A stretch of 6,037 nucleotides of DNA, from positions 1-6,037 of the forward strand of contig CAZXWI010000095.1 of the NCBI GenBank assembly GCA_964644555.1, given 5' to 3'. The stretch is from RUG14186 sp964644555 (GTDB lineage: Bacteria > Bacillota > Clostridia > Eubacteriales > Anaerofustaceae). Below, piece after piece: positions 1 through 4,860 of this stretch. Numbering within the stretch: position 1 is the first letter of the stretch; each line of letters opens with the position of its first letter. The notes beneath the pieces were generated by a model, which worked only from the letters and a program-made list of their open reading frames with translations, did not search any database and had not been told where the DNA came from. Made by a program: the position numbers and the translations under genes.

Positions 1-335
1 TCGGACCTATCTGCACACAGGTTGGTATCGGTGCTTTATTCATCATCTTCAGTGGACTCAGCGGTTTAACAGCTATTAATATTTTCATAGGAAATCTTAC
101 CAATGTACTTGTTGTATTGTGTGTACCGATTTTCAGAAAGAAATATCCCGATATTGAAAGACCGTATAAGATTCCCATGTACTGGTTCACCATTATCGTA
201 TACGGTTTAATACAGGTAGTTCTTCTTGTTTCGGGTGCTATAGGCGATCCGTCAACTATCTTGTTGGCAGGTGCCGGTATATTGTTTGCAGCAATATTCT
301 GGTTTATCTTTAAACCGAAAAAAGAAAAAAATTAA
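1..335 (+). CDS. APC-family amino acid/amine permease, C-terminal fragment (5' end outside window)
   Basis: This is the last 110 residues of an integral membrane transporter, read in the frame that begins at base 3 and is open from the window edge to the TAA at 333-335. Three hydrophobic stretches are visible (about residues 10-44, 60-80 and 85-103), which fits the final transmembrane helices of the amino acid-polyamine-organocation superfamily. Between the first two lies the family's hallmark loop, RKKYPDIERPYKIP (residues 45-58), normally written as (R/K)-x-P-x-x-x-R-P-(F/Y)-x-x-P. The protein ends in a lysine-rich cytoplasmic tail (KPKKEKN). An in-frame TTG at 117 is internal and not a real start. 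The substrate cannot be told from this part. The gene stops 79 bases before the URO-D-like gene on the same strand, so the pair may act as uptake plus catabolism; that link is inferred from position only. Confidence 0.88.
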   Translation, partial: GPICTQVGIGALFIIFSGLSGLTAINIFIGNLTNVLVVLCVPIFRKKYPDIERPYKIPMYWFTIIVYGLIQVVLLVSGAIGDPSTILLAGAGILFAAIFWFIFKPKKEKN

Positions 336-351
336 ATTGTTTTATTGAATA

Positions 352-406
352 ATCAAGGGAGCAGGGCTCTTCCTTAACTCCCTTGATGAAAAATAAGTTA
401 AAGGAG
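352..406 (+). promoter_or_regulatory. Leader hairpin with possible pseudoknot to the Shine-Dalgarno region
   Basis: Between the permease stop and the URO-D-like gene, 352-361 (ATCAAGGGAG) is perfectly complementary to 378-387 (CTCCCTTGAT), giving a 10-bp stem with a 16-base loop. No T-run follows the stem, so it is not a standard intrinsic terminator in the plus direction. Loop bases TCCTTAAC (371-378) are also complementary to GTTAA-A-GGA (397-405), with one bulged A at 402, and that segment contains the Shine-Dalgarno of the next gene. Apart from base 378 the two helices are compatible, so an H-type pseudoknot that hides the ribosome binding site is geometrically possible. The complementarity is seen directly; a regulatory role is inferred. 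An mRNA-stabilising or processing hairpin between the permease and the next gene is a simpler alternative. Confidence 0.5.
401..406 (+). promoter_or_regulatory. Ribosome binding site AAGGAG that sets the URO-D-like start
   Basis: AAGGAG lies 8 bases before the ATG at 415 but only 2 bases before the in-frame TTG at 409. The spacing therefore favours ATG 415 as the true start. Confidence 0.85.
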
Positions 407-414
407 ACTTGAAA

Positions 415-1614
415 ATGAGTAATGCTAAATACGAAGAAAAATTGCAGCTTTACAAAGATGCAATGTTATGGAATAAGCCCAAAAGAGCAATAATGAATCC
501 GTTTATCATGAGCGGATGGATGGCTCTTGACGCAGGTTATACAACATTGGAAATAGCAAAAGATTACGATAAAGCTCTTAAAGCACAGGAATCTTTATAT
601 CAAAAATATCCTAATATGGATTTAAGCTGTTCTCCGTGGAGATTTTATATCAATCACATGAACGCTATGGGCGGAACAAATAATGGCTACGGAGTTAATG
701 ACGAAAACAAAAACGAAAACCATGTAAATGTATCATACGAAGATGTTTTGACAATCGATGATTATGATGCACTTAAAGAAGACGAAATGAAAGTCGTTTG
801 GGAAAAAGTTATTTTCAACATGTACCCGAATGCCAAAAACTTCACACCCGAGCAGTTTGCCGAAGCTGTAAAAGAAGAAGTTAAATTCAGAGAAGCGCAG
901 AAAAAATCTGTTGAAATTGATGAAAAATACGGTGTGCTTTATGCAAAATCAGGTCCTTTGTTCTTCGCTGATTGCTATGTAGGTATGCTTTTCAATCAAT
1001 ACAGAGGCATCAAAGGTTTGTCAATGGATTTGAGAAGACATTCCGAAAAAGTATATGAGCTTTGCGAATATATGGACGAAAAATCATATCAGGAAAAGAA
1101 AGCTCTTATGGAAAAAGTAGAACCCGGAATGTGCGTAGGTCATGGAGGATACTACGATGTATTCTTAAGTTCGCTGGCTCATACAATTCTTAATCCGAAG
1201 CAGGTAGAACGCCTTATTATCAATCCTTGGAGAAAGCAAATAGATCTCTGTGTTGAAAAAGATAAACATTTGCAAGGCACCGTAGAAGGAGATTGGGCAT
1301 TCAGAGCAGGAATCGGTGAATTCTTAAACGAATACCCCAAAGGAACGATGATAGTCGAAGTTGAAACAGATGATCCGTTCGAAATCAGAAAGAAACTTCC
1401 GAATATCGGTATCATGGGTGGCCTTAATGCGGAAGTCCTTGGTCAGGGAACTCCTCAGCAATGTGTTGATATGGCTAAGAAAGCTATTGATGAACTCGGT
1501 ACCGACGGCGGACTCTTGCTTACACCGAATAAGATGCTTGCATACAAACATGACTTAACACCTGAAAACTTCAGAGCAGTAACAGACTTTGTAGCAAGTT
1601 ACGAAATTAATTAG
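415..1614 (+). CDS. Uroporphyrinogen decarboxylase (URO-D) superfamily protein, probably not heme pathway
   Basis: This 399-residue cytosolic protein resembles the URO-D/corrinoid methyltransferase (MtaA/CmuA-type) superfamily. The clearest part is the C-terminal half of the barrel: PKG-TMIVEVETDDPFEIRKKL (308-327), then IGIMGGLNAEVLGQGTP (331-347), CVDMAKKAIDELGTDGGLLLTPNK (350-373) and the closing LTPENFRAVTDF (381-392). This matches the superfamily order of a G-x-L/G strand, a 'GTPEEV' helix, a Gly-rich strand and a 'P-E-N-(V/F)-(R/K)-A' helix. True HemE is about 340-350 residues with a conserved Arg-rich N-terminal motif that I do not see, so heme synthesis is unlikely. The His-x-Cys...Cys zinc motif of methylcobamide:coenzyme M methyltransferases is not evident either; EGDW (291-294) sits where that site would be expected. 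It may be a demethylase-type or otherwise uncharacterised branch acting on a small molecule. ATG 415 is chosen over TTG 409 on ribosome-binding-site spacing. The gene lies downstream of a permease and upstream of a coupled 42-residue ORF. Confidence 0.8.
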   Translation: MSNAKYEEKLQLYKDAMLWNKPKRAIMNPFIMSGWMALDAGYTTLEIAKDYDKALKAQESLYQKYPNMDLSCSPWRFYINHMNAMGGTNNGYGVNDENKNENHVNVSYEDVLTIDDYDALKEDEMKVVWEKVIFNMYPNAKNFTPEQFAEAVKEEVKFREAQKKSVEIDEKYGVLYAKSGPLFFADCYVGMLFNQYRGIKGLSMDLRRHSEKVYELCEYMDEKSYQEKKALMEKVEPGMCVGHGGYYDVFLSSLAHTILNPKQVERLIINPWRKQIDLCVEKDKHLQGTVEGDWAFRAGIGEFLNEYPKGTMIVEVETDDPFEIRKKLPNIGIMGGLNAEVLGQGTPQQCVDMAKKAIDELGTDGGLLLTPNKMLAYKHDLTPENFRAVTDFVASYEIN

Positions 1615-1620
1615 GAGGAG
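1613..1620 (+). promoter_or_regulatory. Shine-Dalgarno AGGAGGAG overlapping the upstream stop codon
   Basis: AGGAGGAG begins inside the TAG stop (1612-1614) of the URO-D-like gene and lies 5 bases before the ATG at 1626. It is among the strongest ribosome binding sites in the window. Its position implies that terminating ribosomes can reinitiate on the small downstream ORF. Confidence 0.8.
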
Positions 1621-1625
1621 ATTGT

Positions 1626-1754
1626 ATGTCAAACGTAGATATTACCAAATGGCCTGAAGGCGCACAGGAAATAACAAAACACATGACCTATTTACCTGAG
1701 GAAGAAAGAATGGGAGTCCTTATGGGATTCGTATTTAAGCTTTTCGCACTTTAA
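1626..1754 (+). CDS. Small 42-residue protein, function unknown, coupled to URO-D-like gene
   Basis: This short open frame runs from ATG 1626 to TAA 1752-1754. It begins MSNVDITKWPEGAQEITKHM and ends GVLMGFVFKLFAL. I do not recognise the family. The case for a real gene is the near-consensus AGGAGGAG at good spacing, the 11-base gap after the URO-D-like stop, the same direction, and codon choice like its neighbours. The first 28 residues are polar and acidic (six Asp/Glu in positions 5-27, one Trp-Pro pair), and the last 14 are hydrophobic (29-42) with a single Lys. That tail is too short for an ordinary transmembrane helix but could be an amphipathic or docking helix. Position suggests a small partner or regulator of the URO-D-like protein; this is inference. 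The alternative is a degenerate remnant of a longer protein, but the sequence after its stop shows no continuation in this frame and becomes non-coding, palindromic DNA. Confidence 0.62.
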   Translation: MSNVDITKWPEGAQEITKHMTYLPEEERMGVLMGFVFKLFAL

Positions 1755-1792
1755 ATAAAAACTGTTTATGCAGTTCATAATATACTTAATAA

Positions 1793-1826
1793 AGAGTAAT
1801 ACAACCGAATTCGGTTGTATTACTTT
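1793..1826. repeat. Long perfect palindrome: hairpin terminator or operator
   Basis: Bases 1795-1824 form a perfect 30-base palindrome (15-base arms, centre GAATTC, core ACAACCG/CGGTTGT). The pairing extends to 1793-1826 if one G-U pair is allowed. As RNA it would fold with an AATT loop. It sits 40 bases after the small ORF's stop and about 30 bases before the reductase start. The downstream T content (ACTTTATAAT) is poor for a classical U-tract, so termination is possible but weak. The perfect two-fold symmetry next to a TATAAT box also fits a binding site for a dimeric repressor or activator of the reductase gene. The palindrome is seen directly; which role it has is open. Confidence 0.7.
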
Positions 1827-1840
1827 ATAATATAAAGTAA
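1820..1840 (+). promoter_or_regulatory. TATAAT box inside a second palindrome, candidate promoter of the reductase operon
   Basis: A consensus -10 hexamer TATAAT lies at 1826-1831. It is embedded in a second inverted repeat, TTACTTTATA (1820-1829) / TATAAAGTAA (1831-1840), with one central A. No TTGACA-like -35 is present 16-18 bases upstream, where the larger palindrome lies instead, so an activator-dependent promoter is a possibility. Transcription would start near 1838, only a few bases before the Shine-Dalgarno. The two palindromes share 1820-1826, so their RNA hairpins cannot both form. Confidence 0.42.
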
Positions 1841-1853
1841 CAAGGAGGAGTGA

Positions 1854-2975
1854 ATGGAATACAGAAAACTTCCGAAAGGGAATGAAATGCTCAGTACGAT
1901 AGGAATCGGCACAAGCTATACCTCAATGATGACACCCGATGAAATAATAGAGCAGTTTGAATACGCTTTTGAAAAGGGTGTAAATGTTGTGGATTTTCTT
2001 TGTCATCGTGAGGGAGTTGCCGAAGCAATGGCTGAAGCTATCCGTCCGAAAAGAAAAGATATATTTTTGCAAATGCATACAGGTGTGCATTATCCTAATA
2101 ATCAATACACGAAGGACAGAGATGTAAATATAGCCAAAAGAGGGTTGGAATCCGACCTTAAACTTTTGGATACCGATTATATCGATTTTGCACTTATTTC
2201 ATATTTGGATGATGAGGATGATTTGGCAAATATCATGATTCCCGGCGGCATATGGGATTACATGATTAAGCTTAAAGATGAGGGTGTAATTCATCATTTG
2301 GGTTTTTCTGCACATAGTGTTGCCATGTGCAATAAGCTCTTGGATATGGGTGTTTTCGATATGTTCATGCTGAGTGAAAATGCCGCATATGATTTTGATG
2401 CGGAAGATCCTAAGCTGGATAAAAGAGTAAGCGAAGTATTTGCCAGAAAAAAAGACAGAGATGCGCTTTATCACAGGTGTCTTAAAGAGGGTATAGGGAT
2501 AACATGTATGAAACCGTTCTGCGGTGGCAAGCTGCTTGATGAAAAGACCTCTCCGTTTGGAATGAAGCTATCGCCGTATCAATGTTTAAAATATAATTTG
2601 GATCGTCCGGGAGTCCTTTCATGTATCACGGGAACAAGAAACCTTGAAGAAATGAAGCAGCTTTTGGGGTATTACGAAGCCTTAGATGAAGAAAAAGATT
2701 ACTCGTTTCTTTCAAAGGTGCAGAAAGAGAGCATTACAGACAGCTGTATATATTGCGGACATTGTCAGCCATGCAGTGCCGATATAGATATCGCAATGCT
2801 CAATAAATTCAAAGATTTAGCTCAAATCGGCGATACCGATGCACTTGATCACTACAAAACATTAAAGGCTCATGCTTCCGACTGTATCGAATGTGAGCAG
2901 TGCGTAGATCGTTGTCCGTTCGGTCTTAATCCGATGGAAAAGGTAAAACAGGCTAAAGAATATTTCGGATATTAA
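1854..2975 (+). CDS. Aldo/keto reductase-like protein with two C-terminal [4Fe-4S] clusters
   Basis: This 373-residue cytosolic redox protein starts at ATG 1854 behind AAGGAGGAG (1842-1850). Residues 1-280 follow the aldo/keto reductase TIM-barrel pattern: GIGTS near the N-terminus, the KGVNVVD strand with Asp47, LLDTDYIDFALI (104-115), VIHHLGFSAHS (145-155), MKPFCGGKL (219-227) and the late GVLSCITGTRN (253-263). The C-terminal extension carries a bacterial ferredoxin-like pattern: C298-x2-C301-x2-C304-x2-C307 and C344-x2-C347-x2-C350-x3-C354-P, enough for two [4Fe-4S] clusters as in the 'aldo/keto reductase, 4Fe-4S-containing' group of anaerobes. Lining up the catalytic tetrad, only Asp47 is kept. 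The usual Tyr is Arg52, the Lys is His75 and the His is Ser116. Ordinary carbonyl reduction by NADPH is therefore doubtful, and Fe-S-mediated electron transfer is more likely. The substrate is unknown. The flavin-domain gene follows after 33 bases. Confidence 0.9.
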   Translation: MEYRKLPKGNEMLSTIGIGTSYTSMMTPDEIIEQFEYAFEKGVNVVDFLCHREGVAEAMAEAIRPKRKDIFLQMHTGVHYPNNQYTKDRDVNIAKRGLESDLKLLDTDYIDFALISYLDDEDDLANIMIPGGIWDYMIKLKDEGVIHHLGFSAHSVAMCNKLLDMGVFDMFMLSENAAYDFDAEDPKLDKRVSEVFARKKDRDALYHRCLKEGIGITCMKPFCGGKLLDEKTSPFGMKLSPYQCLKYNLDRPGVLSCITGTRNLEEMKQLLGYYEALDEEKDYSFLSKVQKESITDSCIYCGHCQPCSADIDIAMLNKFKDLAQIGDTDALDHYKTLKAHASDCIECEQCVDRCPFGLNPMEKVKQAKEYFGY

Positions 2976-3008
2976 TGTATAACATAAATCAAAGAGGAGA
3001 AATAAAAT

Positions 3009-3446
3009 ATGAGTATAAGCGCTGTTGACCATTGTGTAAACATAATAGCTCTTGGAAAAAACAAAATCAAATACGGAATGTGCGTTGCTTGGGCAACTCA
3101 GATAGATTCCGATAAGCTTATTGTCGGGATTGGTTCTCAGAGTGTAACGGGAAAGGTTATAGAAGTTGGGGATATTATTGGATTTTCGAGTCTTGGAATC
3201 AATCAAAAGAATGTAGCGTTGCAGCTCGGTAAAGACCATTCTGATACTACGGATAAATTTGCAAATATCGCTTACGAAATCGATGAGGGTGCAATATTGA
3301 TAAAAGAAGCAAGAACAACGATAAAATGCAAAGTTATCGATATTCTTCATTTGAAAGGCAACGAAAACGCATACACATTGTATCTTCAATATATTGATAC
3401 AAAAGAGAATACCGATACTTCATTTTTGCATATGTCCGATATGTAA
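3009..3446 (+). CDS. Flavin reductase-like (flavoredoxin-type) FMN-binding domain protein
   Basis: This single-domain protein of 145 residues has ATG 3009 preceded by AGAGGAG (2993-2999). The pattern KYGMCVAWATQID (21-33), SQSVTGKVIEVGDIIGFSSL (43-62), NQKNVALQLGKDHSDTTDKF (65-84) is that of the flavin-reductase-like split-barrel family. There the 'T/C-x-A-W-A-T' strand and the 'S/N-x-x-x-T-x-x-x-I' segment hold FMN, and the 'G-x-x-S-x-x-x-x-x-K-F' segment follows. Flavoredoxins and FMN-dependent reductases of anaerobes share this fold, usually at 160-200 residues, so this is a short member. No NAD(P) motif or signal peptide is visible. It lies 33 bases after the Fe-S reductase with no terminator or clear promoter between them, so co-transcription is likely. 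Electron exchange between its flavin and the partner's clusters is a reasonable inference. The gene ends 1-2 bases before the convergent terminator hairpin. Confidence 0.85.
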   Translation: MSISAVDHCVNIIALGKNKIKYGMCVAWATQIDSDKLIVGIGSQSVTGKVIEVGDIIGFSSLGINQKNVALQLGKDHSDTTDKFANIAYEIDEGAILIKEARTTIKCKVIDILHLKGNENAYTLYLQYIDTKENTDTSFLHMSDM

Positions 3447-3447
3447 A

Positions 3448-3488
3448 ATAAAAATACGAGCCGAAATAATGTCGGTTCGTATTTTTAT
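3448..3488. terminator. Bidirectional intrinsic terminator between convergent operons
   Basis: The strong hairpin has arms at 3448-3464 and 3472-3488, a 7-base loop (AATAATG) and one G-T wobble at 3460/3476. The core is GAGCCGA/TCGGTTC, flanked by A-runs on the left and T-runs on the right. It therefore reads as a stem plus U-tract in both directions, ending the flavin-domain gene on the plus strand and yhbY on the minus strand (stop at 3495). Confidence 0.92.
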
Positions 3489-3494
3489 TGCCCA

Positions 3495-3782
3495 TTATAA
3501 TTCAATCTGCTTATTATCTTCACTTTCTCGATAAAGTGTAAAGGTTTTGCCTATTGCCTGCACGAACTCCGCTTTTAAAATGTCTGCGGTTTCGTTGGCG
3601 GTTTCTTTTGCGTTTAAGTCTGCACCCTCCTGCAATTTGATTTTAACGAGTTCATGCGCTGTGAGGTAGTTGTCTATTTCTGTGAGAATATTTGAAGTAA
3701 GTCCTCCCTTGCCGATAAAAACCGTCGGCTGTATCTTTTGTGCAAGCCCTTTTAAGTAGGAACGCTGTTTGCCTGTTATCAT
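3495..3782 (-). CDS. yhbY: YhbY-type CRM-domain RNA-binding protein, ribosome-associated
   Basis: This 95-residue protein is almost entirely one CRM (chloroplast RNA splicing and ribosome maturation) domain. It opens MITGKQRSYLKGLA, followed by the hallmark VFIGKGGLT (21-29, with the GxGG RNA-contact loop), HELVKIKL (43-50) and the closing QAIGKTFTLYRES (75-87). E. coli YhbY, of similar size, associates with pre-50S ribosomal subunits, and this one probably does the same. An upstream ATG would add 23 residues (start at 3851) and overlap the FkbM gene. I prefer the start at 3782 because CGGAG (3794-3790) is 7 bases upstream and MITGKQR is the usual family N-terminus. It follows the FkbM-family gene by 49 bases on the same strand; in many Firmicutes yhbY instead sits among GTPase and nadD genes. 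Confidence 0.93.
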   Translation of the reverse strand: MITGKQRSYLKGLAQKIQPTVFIGKGGLTSNILTEIDNYLTAHELVKIKLQEGADLNAKETANETADILKAEFVQAIGKTFTLYRESEDNKQIEL

Positions 3783-3789
3783 ATTATCA

Positions 3790-3794
3790 CTCCG
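3790..3794 (-). promoter_or_regulatory. Ribosome binding site CGGAG that fixes the yhbY start
   Basis: On the minus strand GGAG (3793-3790) is separated by 7 bases from the ATG at 3782. This supports the 95-residue form of YhbY over the longer in-frame version starting at 3851. Confidence 0.75.
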
Positions 3795-3800
3795 TAGTAT

Positions 3801-3806
3801 ATTATA
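3801..3806 (-). promoter_or_regulatory. TATAAT box, weak candidate promoter for yhbY
   Basis: A consensus TATAAT reads on the minus strand from 3806 to 3801, in the 49-base gap before yhbY. No good -35 hexamer is found 16-18 bases upstream (the sequence there is around TGGGAA), and the predicted start would fall at the Shine-Dalgarno itself. Read-through from the FkbM gene is an equally good explanation for yhbY expression. Confidence 0.25.
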
Positions 3807-3831
3807 TGTATAGGATACCATTTTTCCCATT

Positions 3832-4860
3832 TTATACAAAGTATAAATCAATATTCCAGTCCAGAACCGACATATAATGCCTCAAATAGACTTTGTAGTC
3901 GCTTCTTATGGACAAAACATTATTTGCTATATCGAATATATCGTTTGCTTTATGGTATGCGGCAATTCTCATTTTGGGTTTTTGATTTAGTATCAAATCA
4001 TATCCTCCTTCAATGATGTTTATCTCTTCGCCCTCCGCATCTATTTTAATATAAGTGATTTTTTTATCTTTAAATAGTGTATCCAACCTACAAGACTTGA
4101 CCTTGCTGCCTTTATCCGATATAGTTGAGCCTCTGCCGTCTTTTGTGGATACCGTAACGCAAGAATCGTCATTTGAAATAAATGCATTGATGTATTCGAT
4201 GTTTTTGGTATCCGAAGTATTTATTTTGAGCTTTTCGAATGTTTTAATATTCGGTTCTGCCGCATATATTTTTCGGTAGTTCGAGCATTTTTCGATAAAC
4301 TCAAAAACAGTATCTCCTCTGTATGCGCCAATGTCCAAGTAACATTCATCTTCGTCTAATTTCAAAAGGCTGTAGCCCTCATCAAGTGTGCTTTCGCACT
4401 CCCATATATCGGTTAGTTTTGCGCTTTGTCTGAAATTCATTACAGAATTCAGTACCTTTAGTGACTGCTCATCTGCTAAAATTTTACTTAGCTTATGAAT
4501 GTCGTTTTCATGCTTAGTAAAATATTCTTTGTCGGTAAAATCGCTGTCATACATAGGAAGATGCGGTGCATACATTTCAAAGGAATTATTTACTCCTTCA
4601 ATTAATTCTTTCACATCTTTTCTGTCGCTTCCGAAAGCAAGTAAAATTATAAAATTATCATGTTCCGCCTTTATTTCATCAAGCGATTTTATTTCATATC
4701 CCCTAAACGGCTTTGATTTGGAAAATCCTTCGGAGGAAAATATTGCGGATACTTTAATTTCCATATCCTCTAATTTGTCAAGCAGCTTTTCCGCTCCGTT
4801 TCCCTTGCCGTATAAGATAATATCTTTTTTGGTATTTTTTATATAATCCCAGAAATTCAT
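3832..4860 (-). CDS. FkbM-family SAM-dependent methyltransferase with extra N-terminal domain
   Basis: This 342-residue, soluble protein has two parts. Residues 1-125 open with a Rossmann-like strand-loop-helix, KKDIILYGKGNGAEKLLDKL (11-30), then a second strand (IKVSAIF, 35-41) and NFIILLAFGSDR (69-80). This resembles a nucleotide-binding or sugar-binding module, though which is not clear. Residues 165-342 are an FkbM-type methyltransferase: motif I YLDIGAYRGDT (174-184) for SAM, the acidic motif II YAAEPN (199-204), RLDTL (258-262), and the family signature YIKIDAEGEEINIIEG (270-285). The ending YKVYLRHYMSVLDWNIDLYFV is also typical. FkbM-like enzymes are O-methyltransferases, often acting on sugars or polyketide-type hydroxyls; the substrate here is unknown. 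The start ATG overlaps the upstream hydrolase's stop (ATGA, 4860-4857), and there is no strong ribosome binding site, so translation is probably coupled. Related two-domain proteins are frequent in Clostridia, often near cell-surface polysaccharide genes. Confidence 0.87.
   Translation of the reverse strand: MNFWDYIKNTKKDIILYGKGNGAEKLLDKLEDMEIKVSAIFSSEGFSKSKPFRGYEIKSLDEIKAEHDNFIILLAFGSDRKDVKELIEGVNNSFEMYAPHLPMYDSDFTDKEYFTKHENDIHKLSKILADEQSLKVLNSVMNFRQSAKLTDIWECESTLDEGYSLLKLDEDECYLDIGAYRGDTVFEFIEKCSNYRKIYAAEPNIKTFEKLKINTSDTKNIEYINAFISNDDSCVTVSTKDGRGSTISDKGSKVKSCRLDTLFKDKKITYIKIDAEGEEINIIEGGYDLILNQKPKMRIAAYHKANDIFDIANNVLSIRSDYKVYLRHYMSVLDWNIDLYFV

Noticed and set aside
117..335. Separate 72-residue protein starting at TTG 117
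   Set aside because: The frame is open to the window's left edge and encodes continuous APC transporter sequence, so this is the end of a larger gene.
409..414. TTG at 409 as start of the URO-D-like protein
   Set aside because: It is only 2 bases after the AAGGAG; the ATG at 415 has normal spacing.
1760..1775. Small hairpin AACTG...CAGTT after the 42-residue ORF
   Set aside because: A 5-bp stem with no T-run is within chance expectation for this base composition.
2862..3389. 175-residue open frame on the minus strand opposite the reductase end and the flavin-domain gene
   Set aside because: It overlaps two well-supported plus-strand genes, spans their intergenic gap, and its Cys/Phe/Tyr/Ile-rich translation matches no family; it is a shadow of the coding strand.
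3831..3847. Inverted repeat TTTATAC-AAA-GTATAAA at the end of the FkbM gene
   Set aside because: The arms are only 7 bases, AT-only apart from one pair, and lie over the last codons; too weak for a terminator.
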